From: Promicromonospora sukumoe
GTDB lineage: Bacteria > Actinomycetota > Actinomycetes > Actinomycetales > Cellulomonadaceae
NCBI RefSeq assembly: GCF_014137995.1
Contig: NZ_JACGWV010000001.1
Span: 3,658,001 to 3,722,000 of the forward strand
Length of the DNA stretch: 64,000 nt
Direction of reading: 5' to 3'
Shown here: piece after piece, positions 51,448 through 63,709 of the stretch
Numbering within the stretch: the stretch's first letter is position 1
How the letters are laid out: every line of letters starts with the position of its first letter
Program-made: the position numbers and the translations under genes
The notes under the pieces: generated by a model
Seen by the model: only the letters and a program-made list of their open reading frames with translations
The model's database searches: none
Told to the model about the DNA's origin: nothing

Positions 51448-52486
51448 GCGCCGTCCGCCCCCGCCCGCGCGTGCCCGCTCCAGCCGGCGCCGCACGCCTC
51501 AGCCCCCGCGCCCCGTCCCGCCCGACGACGGTCGCGCTCCTGCTCGCGTCCGCGACCGCCGTCCTGGCCGTCGTCGCCCTCATGCTCGGTGACTACCCGC
51601 TGACCGTGCCCCAGGTGCTGACCGCCCTGACCGGCACCGGCGGCTTCGAGTCCACGATCGTGCTCGAGTGGCGCCTGCCCCGCGTCACCGCCGCCATCCT
51701 GTTCGGCGCCGCGCTCGCGATCTCCGGCGCCCTCTTCCAGACCCTGACCCGCAACCCGCTCGGCTCGCCCGACCTCATCGGCTTCGCCACCGGCTCCTAC
51801 ACCGGCGTCATCGTCGTCACCGTGCTCCTCGGCACCAGCGTCGTCACCACGACGGCGGGCGCGCTCCTCGGCGGCCTCGCCACCGCCGTCGTCGTCTACC
51901 TGCTCGCCTACCGGCGCGGCGTCCAGGGCTTCCGGCTCATCGTGGTCGGCATCGGCGTCACCGCCATGCTGCACGCCCTGAACACCTGGCTCCTCCTGCG
52001 CGCGCAGGAGGAGGTCGCCATGGGCGCGGCCATCTGGGGCACGGGGTCGCTCAGCCTCACCTCCTGGGCCGACGTCGTCCCCGCGGTCGCGGTCCTCCTC
52101 GTCACCGCACCGCTGGTGCTCTGGGCCAGCCGCCCGCTGCGCCAGCTCGAGCTCGGCGACGACGCCGCGGCCGCCACGGCGTGCGCGTCGAGCCCACCCG
52201 GCTCGCGATCATCGGCCTCGGCATCCTGCTCACCGCCCTGGTCACCGCCGCCACCGGCCCCATCGCGTTCGTCGCCCTCGCCGCACCCCAGGTCGCCCGG
52301 CGCCTCGGGGCCGGCGCCGGCATCCCGCTCGTGCCCTCCGCGCTCACCGGCGCCTTCCTGCTGCTCGGCGCCGACCTGCTCGCGCAGTACGTCCCGGCCC
52401 AGCCCGTACCCGTCGGCGTCGTGACCGTCGTGCTCGGCGGCGTCTACCTGCTCGGCGTCCTGGTCCGCGAGGCCCGGCGCGCATGA
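51444..52486 (+). pseudogene. Iron-siderophore permease 2, frameshifted, copy 2
   Basis: One C is missing near 52174 (GCCGCCACGG against GCCGCCCACGG), breaking the frame after about 244 residues of 347. Copy 1 is intact; copy 3 is broken at a different place. Confidence 0.8.
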
Positions 52487-52509
52487 CCCCGAACCGCCCG
52501 GAGGAACCC

Positions 52510-53305
52510 ATGGACACGACCGCCCGCCTGCGCGCCGATGGCGTGACCCTCGCCTACGACGGCCGCGTCGTCTCCCAGGGCCTCGACCTCGCCGTACCCG
52601 ACGGGTCGTTCACCGTCATCGTCGGCCCCAACGCCTGCGGCAAGTCCACCCTGCTGCGCGGCCTCGCCCGCCTCCTGCGCCCCACCGCCGGCCAGGTCGT
52701 CCTCGACGGACGCTCCGTCGCCACCCTGCGCACCAAGGAGGTCGCCCGCCAGGTCGGCCTGCTGCCCCAGACCGCCGTCGCACCCGACGGCATCACCGTC
52801 GCCGACCCTCGTCGCCCGCGGCCGCTACCCCCACCAGGACCTCTTCCGCCGCGACACCGCCGCCGACCGCGCCGCCGTCACCGCGGCCCTCGCGGCCACC
52901 GGCACCGAGGAACTGGCCCTGCGGCCCGTCGACGAGCTCTCCGGCGGGCAGCGCCAGCGCGTCTGGGTGGCCATGGCGCTCGCCCAGCAGACGCCCCTGC
53001 TGCTGCTCGACGAGCCGACCACCTACCTCGACATCGCGCACCAGATCGAGCTGCTCGACCTGTTCGCGCGGCTCAACGCCGAGGGCGCCACGCTCGTCGC
53101 CGTGCTGCACGACCTCAACCACGCCGCGCGCTACGCGACCCACCTGGTGGTCATGAAGGACGGCGAGATCGTCGCCACGGGAGCCCCCGAGCGGATCGTC
53201 ACGGCCGAGCTGATCGAGGAGGTGTTCGGCCTGCCCAGCGTCGTCATCGACGACCCCCTCACCGGGCGGCCGCTCGTGGTGCCGCACAGCGCGTCGACAC
53301 GCTGA
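52510..53305 (+). pseudogene. Iron-siderophore ABC ATPase, frameshifted, copy 2
   Basis: One extra C near 52806 (GACCCTCG against GACCTCG) breaks the frame after about residue 99, between the Walker A and signature motifs. Copy 1 is intact. Confidence 0.8.
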
Positions 53306-53409
53306 CCGGGGCCCGGCACGCGGGCCGGCGCGCCGCCATCCGAAAGAGGCGTAGTTCACCCCCCTGGCAGGTCGGCGGACACCTCCCGGGTGCCGTAGGT
53401 TCTGGGCTC

Positions 53410-54470
53410 GTGACCTTGACGAACGCCGCGCCGCCCGCCGAACCGACGGACGCCAAGGGCGACGGGTCAGCAAGAGAGCGCCGGGAGGCCAAGGCCCGAC
53501 GGCGGCGCGCGCTCCGGATCACGATCGCCGCGGTGGTCGTCTTCTTCTCCCTGGTCATCCTGGGCGGGCTCGGCTGGTATCTCGTCTCCGACGTCCAGGA
53601 CCTCGGCTCGGAGACCGTCGCGGCCCGTGACCTGCTGGCCCTCGTCCGAGGCGCGGGTGGCCGACCCCGCGACCCGCGAGGCCCTCTCGGCGCAGATCGC
53701 GGAGACCGAGACCCTGCTCGCCGAGCCGTTCCTCACCCGGCTCACCCTCGGGACCACGGACGCCGGGGAGGCACTCACCGCGGCGACGGACGCGGTACGG
53801 GCCTCGATGGTGGACCTGGCCCGCCACGAGGTCACCTCCGCGCGCAAGAGTCTCAAGGCCGCGACGAACCGCGGCGAGGAGATCTACGCCGCGACCAAGG
53901 GCAAGGGCGCCGACGAGTCCGTCCGGTCCAGCCTGCGCGCCGCCCTCGACGTCGGCGGCGCCGCCGACGCCTCCGCGAGCGTCACCTTCACCGGTACTGA
54001 CCTCGCGAAGCTGGGCCAGGGCCGTAGTACGACCTGAGCACCAACCGCTCCGTCGTCACGGCGGCCACGGAGGCGATGGCCTCCGCGCAGGACGCCGTCA
54101 CCTGCCCCGCCCCGGACCAGGTGTGGGACCCGGACAGCGGCATGCTCGAGGACTCCGAGCTGGCGAAGATCCCGTGGGCGCCCGACTTCGTCGTGCGGGG
54201 CCGACGTGCTGGACGGGCTGATCGCGCTCGACGAGGCGTACATGGCGGAGTTCGGCCAGCACCTGACGATTCAACTCGGCCTACCGGTCGTACGCGTCGC
54301 AGGAGGAGCTGTACGACCCGTCGTCGCCCATCGCGGCGCCGCCCGGCTGCTCCAACCACGGCCTGGGGCTCGCGGTCGACATCGGCGGCGGCGTCGAGAC
54401 GTTCGACACCCCGCAGTACGACTGGCTCAAGGCCAACGCCGAGGCCCACGGCTGGCTCCACCGGCGTTCG
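53410..54470 (+). pseudogene. D,D-carboxypeptidase gene, frameshifted and truncated, copy 2
   Basis: Compared with copy 1 (26811-27935) there are extra bases near 53641, 54020-54026, 54198 and 54271 and one missing near 54462. The last about 19 codons, with the WHW zinc-ligand motif, are cut off at inversion junction B. The indels look like consensus errors; the truncation is structural. Confidence 0.8.
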
Positions 54471-54482
54471 GCTCCGCGAACG
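54465..54482. repeat. Inversion junction B
   Basis: Copies 2 and 3 meet at CGTTCG-GCTCCG-CGAACG. The same 18 bases exist in native order in copy 1 at 26867-26884. So the junction formed at a native 6-bp inverted repeat with a 6-nt spacer. Copy 2 identity runs to 54470 and copy 3 identity starts at 54465, a 6-bp overlap. Confidence 0.9.
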
Positions 54483-55534
54483 CCGGGTGGAGCCAGCCGT
54501 GGGCCTCGGCGTTGGCCTTGAGCCAGTCGTACTGCGGGGTGTCGAACGTCTCGACGCCGCCGCCGATGTCGACCGCGAGCCCCAGGCCGTGGTTGGAGCA
54601 GCCGGGCGGCGCCGCGATGGGCGACGACGGGTCGTACAGCTCCTCCTGCGACGCGTACGACCGGTAGGCCGAGTTGATCGTCAGGTGCTGGCCGAACTCC
54701 GCCATGTACGCCTCGTCGAGCGCGATCAGCCCGTCCAGCACGTCGGCCCGCACGACGAAGTCGGGCGCCCACGGGATCTTCGCCAGCTCGGAGTCCTCGA
54801 GCATGCCGCTGTCCGGGTCCCACACCTGGTCCGGGGCGGGGCAGGTGACGGCGTCCTGCGCGGAGGCCATCGCCTCCGTGGCCGCCGTGACGACGGAGCG
54901 GTTGGTGCTCAGGTCGTACTCGGCCTGGCCCAGCTTCGCGAGGTCAGTACCGGTGAAGGTGACGCTCGCGGAGGCGTCGGCGGCGCCGCCGACGTCGAGG
55001 GCGGCGCGCAGGCTGGACCGGACGGACTCGTCGGCGCCCTTGCCCTTGGTCGCGGCGTAGATCTCCTCGCCGCGGTTCGTCGCGGCCTTGAGACTCTTGC
55101 GCGCGGAGGTGACCTCGTGGCGGGCCAGGTCCACCATCGAGGCCCGTACCGCGTCCGTCGCCGCGGTGAGTGCCTCCCCGGCGTCCGTGGTCCCCGAGGG
55201 TGAGCCGGGTGAGGAACGGCTCGGCGAGCAGGGTCTCGGTCTCCGCGATCTGCGCCGAGAGGGCCTCGCGGGTCGCGGGGTCGGCCACCCGCGCCTCGGA
55301 CGAGGCCAGCAGGTCACGGGCCGCGACGGTCTCCGAGCCGAGGTCCTGGACGTCGGAGACGAGATACCAGCCGAGCCCGCCCAGGATGACCAGGGAGAAG
55401 AAGACGACCACCGCGGCGATCGTGATCCGGAGCGCGCGCCGCCGTCGGGCCTTGGCCTCCCGGCGCTCTCTTGCTGACCCGTCGCCCTTGGCGTCCGTCG
55501 GTTCGGCGGGCGGCGCGGCGTTCGTCAAGGTCAC
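54465..55534 (-). pseudogene. D,D-carboxypeptidase gene, truncated, copy 3
   Basis: The 5' part matches copy 1; one extra C near 55193 shifts the frame after about residue 113. The 3' end is lost at junction B, removing the WHW motif. Beyond the junction the frame reads inverted copy-2 sequence. Confidence 0.8.
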
Positions 55535-55637
55535 GAGCCCAGAACCTACGGCACCCGGGAGGTGTCCGCCGACCTGCCAGGGGGTGAACTACGCCTCTTT
55601 CGGATGGCGGCGCGCCGGCCCGCGTGCCGGGCCCCGG

Positions 55638-56431
55638 TCAGCGTGTCGACGCGCTGTGCGGCACCACGAGCGGCCGCCCGGTGAGGGGGTCGTCGATGAC
55701 GACGCTGGGCAGGCCGAACACCTCCTCGATCAGCTCGGCCGTGACGATCCGCTCGGGGGCTCCCGTGGCGACGATCTCGCCGTCCTTCATGACCACCAGG
55801 TGGGTCGCGTAGCGCGCGGCGTGGTTGAGGTCGTGCAGCACGGCGACGAGCGTGGCGCCCTCGGCGTTGAGCCGCGCGAACAGGTCGAGCAGCTCGATCT
55901 GGTGCGCGATGTCGAGGTAGGTGGTCGGCTCGTCGAGCAGCAGCAGGGGCGTCTGCTGGGCGAGCGCCATGGCCACCCAGACGCGCTGGCGCTGCCCGCC
56001 GGAGAGCTCGTCGACGGGCCGCAGGGCCAGTTCCTCGGTGCCGGTGGCCGCGAGGGCCGCGGTGACGGCGGCGCGGTCGGCGGCGGTGTCGCGGCGGAAG
56101 AGGTCCTGGTGGGGGTAGCGGCCGCGGGCGACGAGGTCGGCGACGGTGATGCCGTCGGGTGCGACGGCGGTCTGGGGCAGCAGGCCGACCTGGCGGGCGA
56201 CCTCCTTGGTGCGCAGGGTGGCGACGGAGCGTCCGTCGAGGACGACCTGGCCGCGGTGGGGCGCAGGAGGCGGGCGAGGCCGCGCAGCAGGGTGGACTTG
56301 CCGCAGGCGTTGGGGCCGACGATGACGGTGAACGACCCGTCGGGTACGGCGAGGTCGAGGCCCTGGGAGACGACGCGGCCGTCGTAGGCGAGGGTCACGC
56401 CATCGGCGCGCAGGCGGGCGGTCGTGTCCAT
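55638..56431 (-). pseudogene. Iron-siderophore ABC ATPase, frameshifted, copy 3
   Basis: One G is missing near 56252 (CCGCGG against CCGGCGG), after about residue 59. The position differs from the copy 2 error. Copy 1 is intact. Confidence 0.8.
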
Positions 56432-56454
56432 GGGTTCCTCCGGGCGGTTCGGGG

Positions 56455-57500
56455 TCATGCGCGCCGGGCCTCGCGGACCAGGACGCCGAGCAGGTAGACG
56501 CCGCCGAGCACGACGGTCACGACGCCGACGGGTACGGGCTGGGCCGGGACGTACTGCGCGAGCAGGTCGGCGCCGAGCAGCAGGAAGGCGCCGGTGAGCG
56601 CGGAGGGCACGAGCGGGATGCCGGCGCCGGCCCCGAGGCGCCGGGCGACCTGGGGTGCGGCGAGGGCGACGAACGCGATGGGGCCGGTGGCGGCGGTGAC
56701 CAGGGCGGTGAGCAGGATGCCGAGGCCGATGATCGCGAGCCGGGTGGGCTCGACGCGCACGCCGTGGGCGGCCGCGGCGTCGTCGCCGAGCTCGAGCTGG
56801 CGCAGCGGGCGGCTGGCCCAGAGCACCAGCGGTGCGGTGACGAGGAGGACCGCGACCGCGGGGACGACGTCGGCCCAGGAGGTGAGGCTGAGCGACCCCG
56901 TGCCCCAGATGGCCGCGCCCATGGCGACCTCCTCCTGCGCGCGCAGGAGGAGCCAGGTGTTCAGGGCGTGCAGCATGGCGGTGACGCCGATGCCGACCAC
57001 GATGAGCCGGAAGCCCTGGACGCCGCGCCGGTAGGCGAGCAGGTAGACGACGACGGCGGTGGCGAGGCCGCCGAGGAGCGCGCCCGCCGTCGTGGTGACG
57101 ACGCTGGTGCCGAGGAGCACGGTGACGACGATGACGCCGGTGTAGGAGCCGGTGGCGAAGCCGATGAGGTCGGGCGAGCCGAGCGGGGTTTGCGGGTCAG
57201 GGTCTGGAAGAGGGCGCCGGAGATCGCGAGCGCGGCGCCGAACAGGATGGCGGCGGTGACGCGGGGCAGGCGCCACTCGAGCACGATCGTGGACTCGAAG
57301 CCGCCGGTGCCGGTCAGGGCGGTCAGCACCTGGGGCACGGTCAGCGGGTAGTCACCGAGCATGAGGGCGACGACGGCCAGGACGGCGGTCGCGGACGCGA
57401 GCAGGAGCGCGACCGTCGTCGGGCGGGACGGGGCGCGGGGGCTGAGGCGTGCGGCGCCGGCTGGAGCGGGCACGCGCGGGCGGGGGCGGACGGCGCTCAC
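56455..57500 (-). pseudogene. Iron-siderophore permease 2, frameshifted, copy 3
   Basis: Two extra bases near 57187 (GGGGTTTGC against GGGTTGC) shift the frame after about residue 103. Copy 1 is intact. Confidence 0.8.
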
Positions 57501-58518
57501 AGCGCGAACGCCTTCCGTCGGCGGACCAGCGCGATGAGCACCGGGGCGCCGACGAACGCGGTGACGATGCCGACCGGCATCTCGCCGGGCCAGAGCACGA
57601 CGCGCGCGAGGACGTCGGCGGTGAGCAGCAGCACGGGGGCGAAGAGCAGGGTCAGCGCGATGATCCAGCGCTGGTCGGGTCCGGCGACCCAGCGGGCGAC
57701 GTGCGGCACCATCAGGCCGATGAACGAGATGGGCCCGACGATCGCCGTCGCTCCCCCGGCCAGCAGCGTCACCGCGAGGACGGCGGCGACCCGCGTGACC
57801 CAGACGGTGGAGCCGAGCGCGGTGGCGACGTCGTCGCCCAGGGCGAGGGCGTTCAGGGAGCCGCCGAGCAGCAGCGCCGTGACGAGCCCGATCGCGAGGA
57901 AGGGCAGCACCGGGGTGGCGACCTGCCAGCCGCGGTCCACGAGCGAGCCGGTCTCCCAGGTCAGCAGGGCGTTGAACGTGCGCGGCTCCGCGATGCGCAG
58001 GCCGGAGACGATGCCGGCGAGCACGGCGGTGAGCGCGACGCCGGCCAGGGTGAGCCGGACGGGGTCGACGCGCGCGGTGCCGGAGCCGCCGACCAGCGCG
58101 ACCGCGACCGTCGCGACGAGCGCCCGGCCAGGGCCAGCCACACGTACTGCTCGGGGCTGCTGAACCCGAGGAACACGATGCCGAGCGCGACGAAGAACGA
58201 CGAGCCGGCCGTGACGCCGAGGATGCCGGGGTCGGCGAGCGGGTTGCGGGTGACGGCCTGGATGAGCGCGCCGGCGACGCCGAGGGCGATGCCGACCGCG
58301 CAGCCGATCACGGTGCGCGGGACGCGCAGCTCGACGACCGCGTGCCGGTCCCCGGCGGGGACGTCCTGGCCGAGCAGGGCCGCGACGACGACGTCGGGTG
58401 CGACGGGTCTGCTGCCGATCGCGAGGCTGGCGACGATCACGACGAGCAGCGCCACGGTGCCGGCACCGAGGGCGAGGTAGCGGGTCGCGACGGGGTGCTG
58501 GACCGATGAGTTGGGCAT
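57497..58518 (-). pseudogene. Iron-siderophore permease 1, frameshifted, copy 3
   Basis: One C is missing near 58124 (GCGCCCGG against GCGCCCCGG), after about residue 131. Copies 1 and 2 are intact. Confidence 0.8.
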
Positions 58519-58521
58519 AAC

Positions 58522-58540
58522 GGAGGTTAGGCTAACCTAA
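58522..58540. promoter_or_regulatory. DtxR/IdeR iron box, copy 3
   Basis: Same 19-bp site as 30923-30941. Confidence 0.85.
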
Positions 58541-58608
58541 TCGAGGCGCTGGTCAAGCACCGCGCCCATCCCTTACGCCTGCCTTCCCACGGAAGAGAGC
58601 TCCACCCG

Positions 58609-59589
58609 ATGCGTCCCCCTCGCCTGCTCGCCGCCACCCTGGTGGTCCCCGTCCTCGCGCTCGCCGCGTGCTCCGCCGAGACGGCCCCGCCGTCCGCGGA
58701 GGGCTCCGCGGCCGCCGGCGGGGCCTTCCCCGTCACGGTGGAGACCAAGTTCGAGCCGGTGACGATCGACGAGCAGCCCGAGCGCGTGGTCGCGCTCGGC
58801 TGGGGCGACGCCGAGGTCGCGCTCGAGCTCGGCGTGCAGCCGGTCGGGGCGTCCGACTGGCTCGCCTTCGGCGGCGACGGCGTCGGCCCCTGGTCGGAGG
58901 GCTACGACGAGGCGCCCGAGATCCTCGGCACCCTGGAGCTGTCGTACGAGGCGGTCGCCGCGCTTGAGCCCGACCTCATCCTCGACACCCACTCCTCCGG
59001 CGACCAGGAGCGCTACGACCGGCTCTCGTCCATCGCCCCCACCGTCGGCGTCCCCGAGGGCGGCGACTCGTACCACACGGACTACGACGTGCAGGTGACG
59101 ATGATCGCCCAGGCCCTGGGCGTGCCCGAGGAGGGCGACGCGCTGCTCGGCGGCGTCGACGAGGCGTTCGAGCAGGCCGCCGCCGACCACCCCGAGTGGG
59201 CCGGCACCACCTTCACCGCCGCCACCCGCACCAGCGAGGGCTGGGGCGCCTACGTCAACGACGGGCGCTCGCTTTTCATGGAGCGGCTCGGCTTCGAGGC
59301 CAGCCCCACCATCACCGACCTGCCCGTCGAGGAGAACGGCTGGAGCGTGCGCATCTCCGAGGAGCAGCTCGACCTGCTGGACTCCGACCTGATCGTCGCG
59401 TTCCCCATCTGGATCGACGCCAAGGAGATCACCGACGACGCCGGCTGGAAGCAGATCCCGGCGGTCGCCGACGGCCGCGCCGTCGTCATCGGCGACGACC
59501 TCTCCGCCGCGTACTCGCTCGGCACGCCCGCCGCGCAGCTCTACGCGCTGGACGAGCTCACGCCGCTGATCGAGGACGCGCTGAGCTGA
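58609..59589 (+). CDS. Iron-siderophore binding lipoprotein, copy 3
   Basis: Identical in translation to copy 1 (31010-31990), intact, lipobox LAACS. Confidence 0.92.
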   Translation: MRPPRLLAATLVVPVLALAACSAETAPPSAEGSAAAGGAFPVTVETKFEPVTIDEQPERVVALGWGDAEVALELGVQPVGASDWLAFGGDGVGPWSEGYDEAPEILGTLELSYEAVAALEPDLILDTHSSGDQERYDRLSSIAPTVGVPEGGDSYHTDYDVQVTMIAQALGVPEEGDALLGGVDEAFEQAAADHPEWAGTTFTAATRTSEGWGAYVNDGRSLFMERLGFEASPTITDLPVEENGWSVRISEEQLDLLDSDLIVAFPIWIDAKEITDDAGWKQIPAVADGRAVVIGDDLSAAYSLGTPAAQLYALDELTPLIEDALS

Positions 59590-60410
59590 TGACGACGCTC
59601 ACCTCGACCCGGCCGCTGAAGCCAGCCGCCGCGTCCGTGCGCACCTTCGAGGTCGTCGGCAGCCACGCCGTCTCGCCCGGGTTCCGGCGGGTCACGCTGC
59701 AGAGCACCGGGGACGGCTTCGAGGACGAGTTCGAGCCTTTCGGCCACGACCACTGGTTCCGGCTCTTCTTCGCCGACGTCGGACAGCCGCTGCACCTGCC
59801 GTTCGGCGCGGCCGACGGCTGGTACGCGCGCCTGCTCGCGATGCCGGACGCGATCCGCCCCGCCGTGCGCAACTACACGGTGCGCGAGGCGCGGCGGGCG
59901 GGCGACCGCTGGCAGCTCGACGTCGACTTCGTCGTACACCGGGACGCGGCCGGCCAGGTGGACGGCGCCGGGGCGAGGTGGGCGCAGCGGTGTCGCACCG
60001 GCGAGCTCGTCGGGCTGCTCGACCAGGGCCGCATCTTCAACGCCGACGAGCACGACGGGCCCGTCCTGGTGATCGCCGACGAGTCCGGCCTGCCCGGCGT
60101 CGAGGGCATCGCGCACGCGCTCGGCGACCGCGAGGTGACGTACCTGCTGGAGGTGCCGCACGCGGCGGACCGGCGCGCGCTGCCCGCCGCCGACGTCCGC
60201 TGGGTGGTGCGCGACGGCGGCCGGCCCGCCGGGGCGAGCGCCCTCGACGCGCTGCGGGCGACCCGGGTCGACCCTGGGGCCTACGTGTACGTGGTGGGCG
60301 AGGCGTCGTTCACGCTGGCGGCGCGGGCGCACTGCCTGGAGGCCGGGGTGCCGAAGTCGCGCGTCGACTTCTGCGCGTACTGGCGGACAGACCGGGTGCG
60401 GTCGGCCTGA
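59589..60410 (+). CDS. Siderophore-interacting reductase, copy 3
   Basis: Identical in translation to copy 1 (31990-32811), intact, overlapping the binding-protein gene. Confidence 0.93.
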   Translation: MTTLTSTRPLKPAAASVRTFEVVGSHAVSPGFRRVTLQSTGDGFEDEFEPFGHDHWFRLFFADVGQPLHLPFGAADGWYARLLAMPDAIRPAVRNYTVREARRAGDRWQLDVDFVVHRDAAGQVDGAGARWAQRCRTGELVGLLDQGRIFNADEHDGPVLVIADESGLPGVEGIAHALGDREVTYLLEVPHAADRRALPAADVRWVVRDGGRPAGASALDALRATRVDPGAYVYVVGEASFTLAARAHCLEAGVPKSRVDFCAYWRTDRVRSA

Positions 60411-60440
60411 GGTCGGCCCTTCGCTTCGAGATCGGCACCT

Positions 60441-60480
60441 GGCACCGAGATCGGTCCATCGATGGACCGATCTCGGTGCC
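60441..60480. terminator. Perfect 40-bp palindrome, copy 3
   Basis: Same spacerless palindrome as 32842-32881. Confidence 0.65.
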
Positions 60481-60543
60481 GACTGCCGACTTCGCCCGGC
60501 ACCCTGGCCGACCGGTGCGGCCGGGGCCACTAGCCTGGGCCTC

Positions 60544-61113
60544 ATGGGGTTACGTTCCTGGTTCGGGCGCCGCCCGCAGAAGGCGGTCCGCCGCGCCGTC
60601 CGCTCGCACCGCACCGACGCCGTGCTGGCCCAGGCCCCGCTGGTCACGTCCGCGGGCGAGGCGTGGGCGTTCGCGACGCGCGCCGAGCTGCTGCTGATCT
60701 CCGCGCCCGAGGCCGCCGGCGGCCAGGGGGACGCGGAGAGCAGGGGCGCGCCGTCCGTCGTCGTGCACCGGGAGTGGGCCGACGTGGACCGGGCGACCTA
60801 CGACACCGACTCCAACGTGATCCGGGTGCACTGGGTCGACGGCGAGGAGCCGACGCCGCTCACCCTCGACGGCCGGCGCAACGTGCTGCCGCAGGTGCTG
60901 CGCGAGCGGGTGCAGTGGTCGGTGGTGCTCGCGGAGCCGGTCAAGCTGTCGGGCGGGCGGTCCGCCCGCGTCGCCGTCCGCCGTCGGGCCGACGGCGAGC
61001 TGTTCTCCCAGGTGATCGGCGGGCGCGGCGTCGACCTGTCGGACCCGGAGGCCGCGCGGGCGCTCGACGCCGCCGAGGCACGGGTGCGGAGCGCGGCGGG
61101 GTTGCCGGCCTAG
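60544..61113 (+). CDS. Conserved hypothetical protein, copy 3
   Basis: Identical in translation to copy 1 (32945-33514), 189 residues, intact. Confidence 0.75.
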   Translation: MGLRSWFGRRPQKAVRRAVRSHRTDAVLAQAPLVTSAGEAWAFATRAELLLISAPEAAGGQGDAESRGAPSVVVHREWADVDRATYDTDSNVIRVHWVDGEEPTPLTLDGRRNVLPQVLRERVQWSVVLAEPVKLSGGRSARVAVRRRADGELFSQVIGGRGVDLSDPEAARALDAAEARVRSAAGLPA

Positions 61114-61133
61114 TTTTCTACCGGCCGCGCGCC

Positions 61134-62682
<1,549 letters not shown>

Positions 62683-62691
62683 GGATGTCAT

Positions 62692-62753
62692 GGTCTAGCC
62701 AGCGATTACGCCCGAAACTCCCCGTGTTTCCGGGCGCAATCGCTGGGTAGACC
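62692..62753. terminator. Long hairpin after AKR gene, copy 3
   Basis: Same hairpin as 35093-35154. Confidence 0.65.
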
Positions 62754-62888
62754 CTGACTTCCGTGCGGGGCCGATCGGGTGTGATCGACGACGCTGTGGC
62801 GGAGTCCGGATATGAGTCGGGACTACCCGCTGGAACCTGTTAGAGTTTTCACCGGTCGCCCACCCGGTCACGGGACGGGCGCTAGCGA

Positions 62889-62964
<76 letters not shown>

Positions 62965-63022
62965 GAACGAGGTCCTGAATCCCTTCTTGACGTGGGGATT
63001 CGGGGCCTCGCCGTTTTCCCGG

Positions 63023-63709
63023 TCAGCCTTGGTCAGAACGCCTGCGTGTCGGCTGATCCGCCCGCACACGTCTGGTGTCGTACGCCCACATCGCGACCTC
63101 GACGCGGTTGCGGGCGCCGAGCTTGGTCATCAACGACGCGACGTGGGTCTTGACCGTGCTCAGGCCGACGAAGAGCACGGCGCCGATCTCGGCGTTGGTT
63201 CGGCCCCGTGCCACGAGCGCGAGCACCTCCTCCTCACGCTCGGTGAGCGGGTCGATGGGCTGGACCGGTGCCGCCGGTGCCTGGTCGGCGAAGGACGCCA
63301 GCAGCCGGCGGGTCACGTTGGGGGCGATCAGCGCGTCCCCGTCGGCCGCCGCGTGGATGGCCTGGACGAGGAGCTCCGGCCCGGCGTCCTTGAGCAGGAA
63401 GCCGCGAGCGCCGGCGCGTAGGGCGCCGAGGACGTACTCGTCGAGGTCGAAGGTGGTGATCACGACGACCGCCATCGGGTCCGCCACGTCCTGCCCGGCC
63501 AGGCGCCGCGTCACCTCGACGCCGTCGATCCCGGGCATCCGGATGTCGACGAGGAGGACGTCGGGACGCAGCCGGGTCGCCAGGTCGAGCGCTGCGAGCC
63601 CGTCCGCTGCCTCCCCCACGACCTCGACGTCGGGTTGCGCGCCGAGGATCATCACCAGCCCGGTCCGGACGAGGTCCTGGTCGTCGGCCACGACGACACG
63701 GATGCTCAT
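63023..63709 (-). CDS. NarL/LuxR-type response regulator, copy 3
   Basis: Identical in translation to copy 1 (35424-36110), intact. Confidence 0.93.
   Translation of the reverse strand: MSIRVVVADDQDLVRTGLVMILGAQPDVEVVGEAADGLAALDLATRLRPDVLLVDIRMPGIDGVEVTRRLAGQDVADPMAVVVITTFDLDEYVLGALRAGARGFLLKDAGPELLVQAIHAAADGDALIAPNVTRRLLASFADQAPAAPVQPIDPLTEREEEVLALVARGRTNAEIGAVLFVGLSTVKTHVASLMTKLGARNRVEVAMWAYDTRRVRADQPTRRRSDQG

Noticed and set aside
52480..53305. Programmed frameshift in the ABC ATPase gene
   Set aside because: Copy 1 encodes the same protein in one frame, and copy 3 is broken at another position; the shift is a plain one-base difference in a C run.
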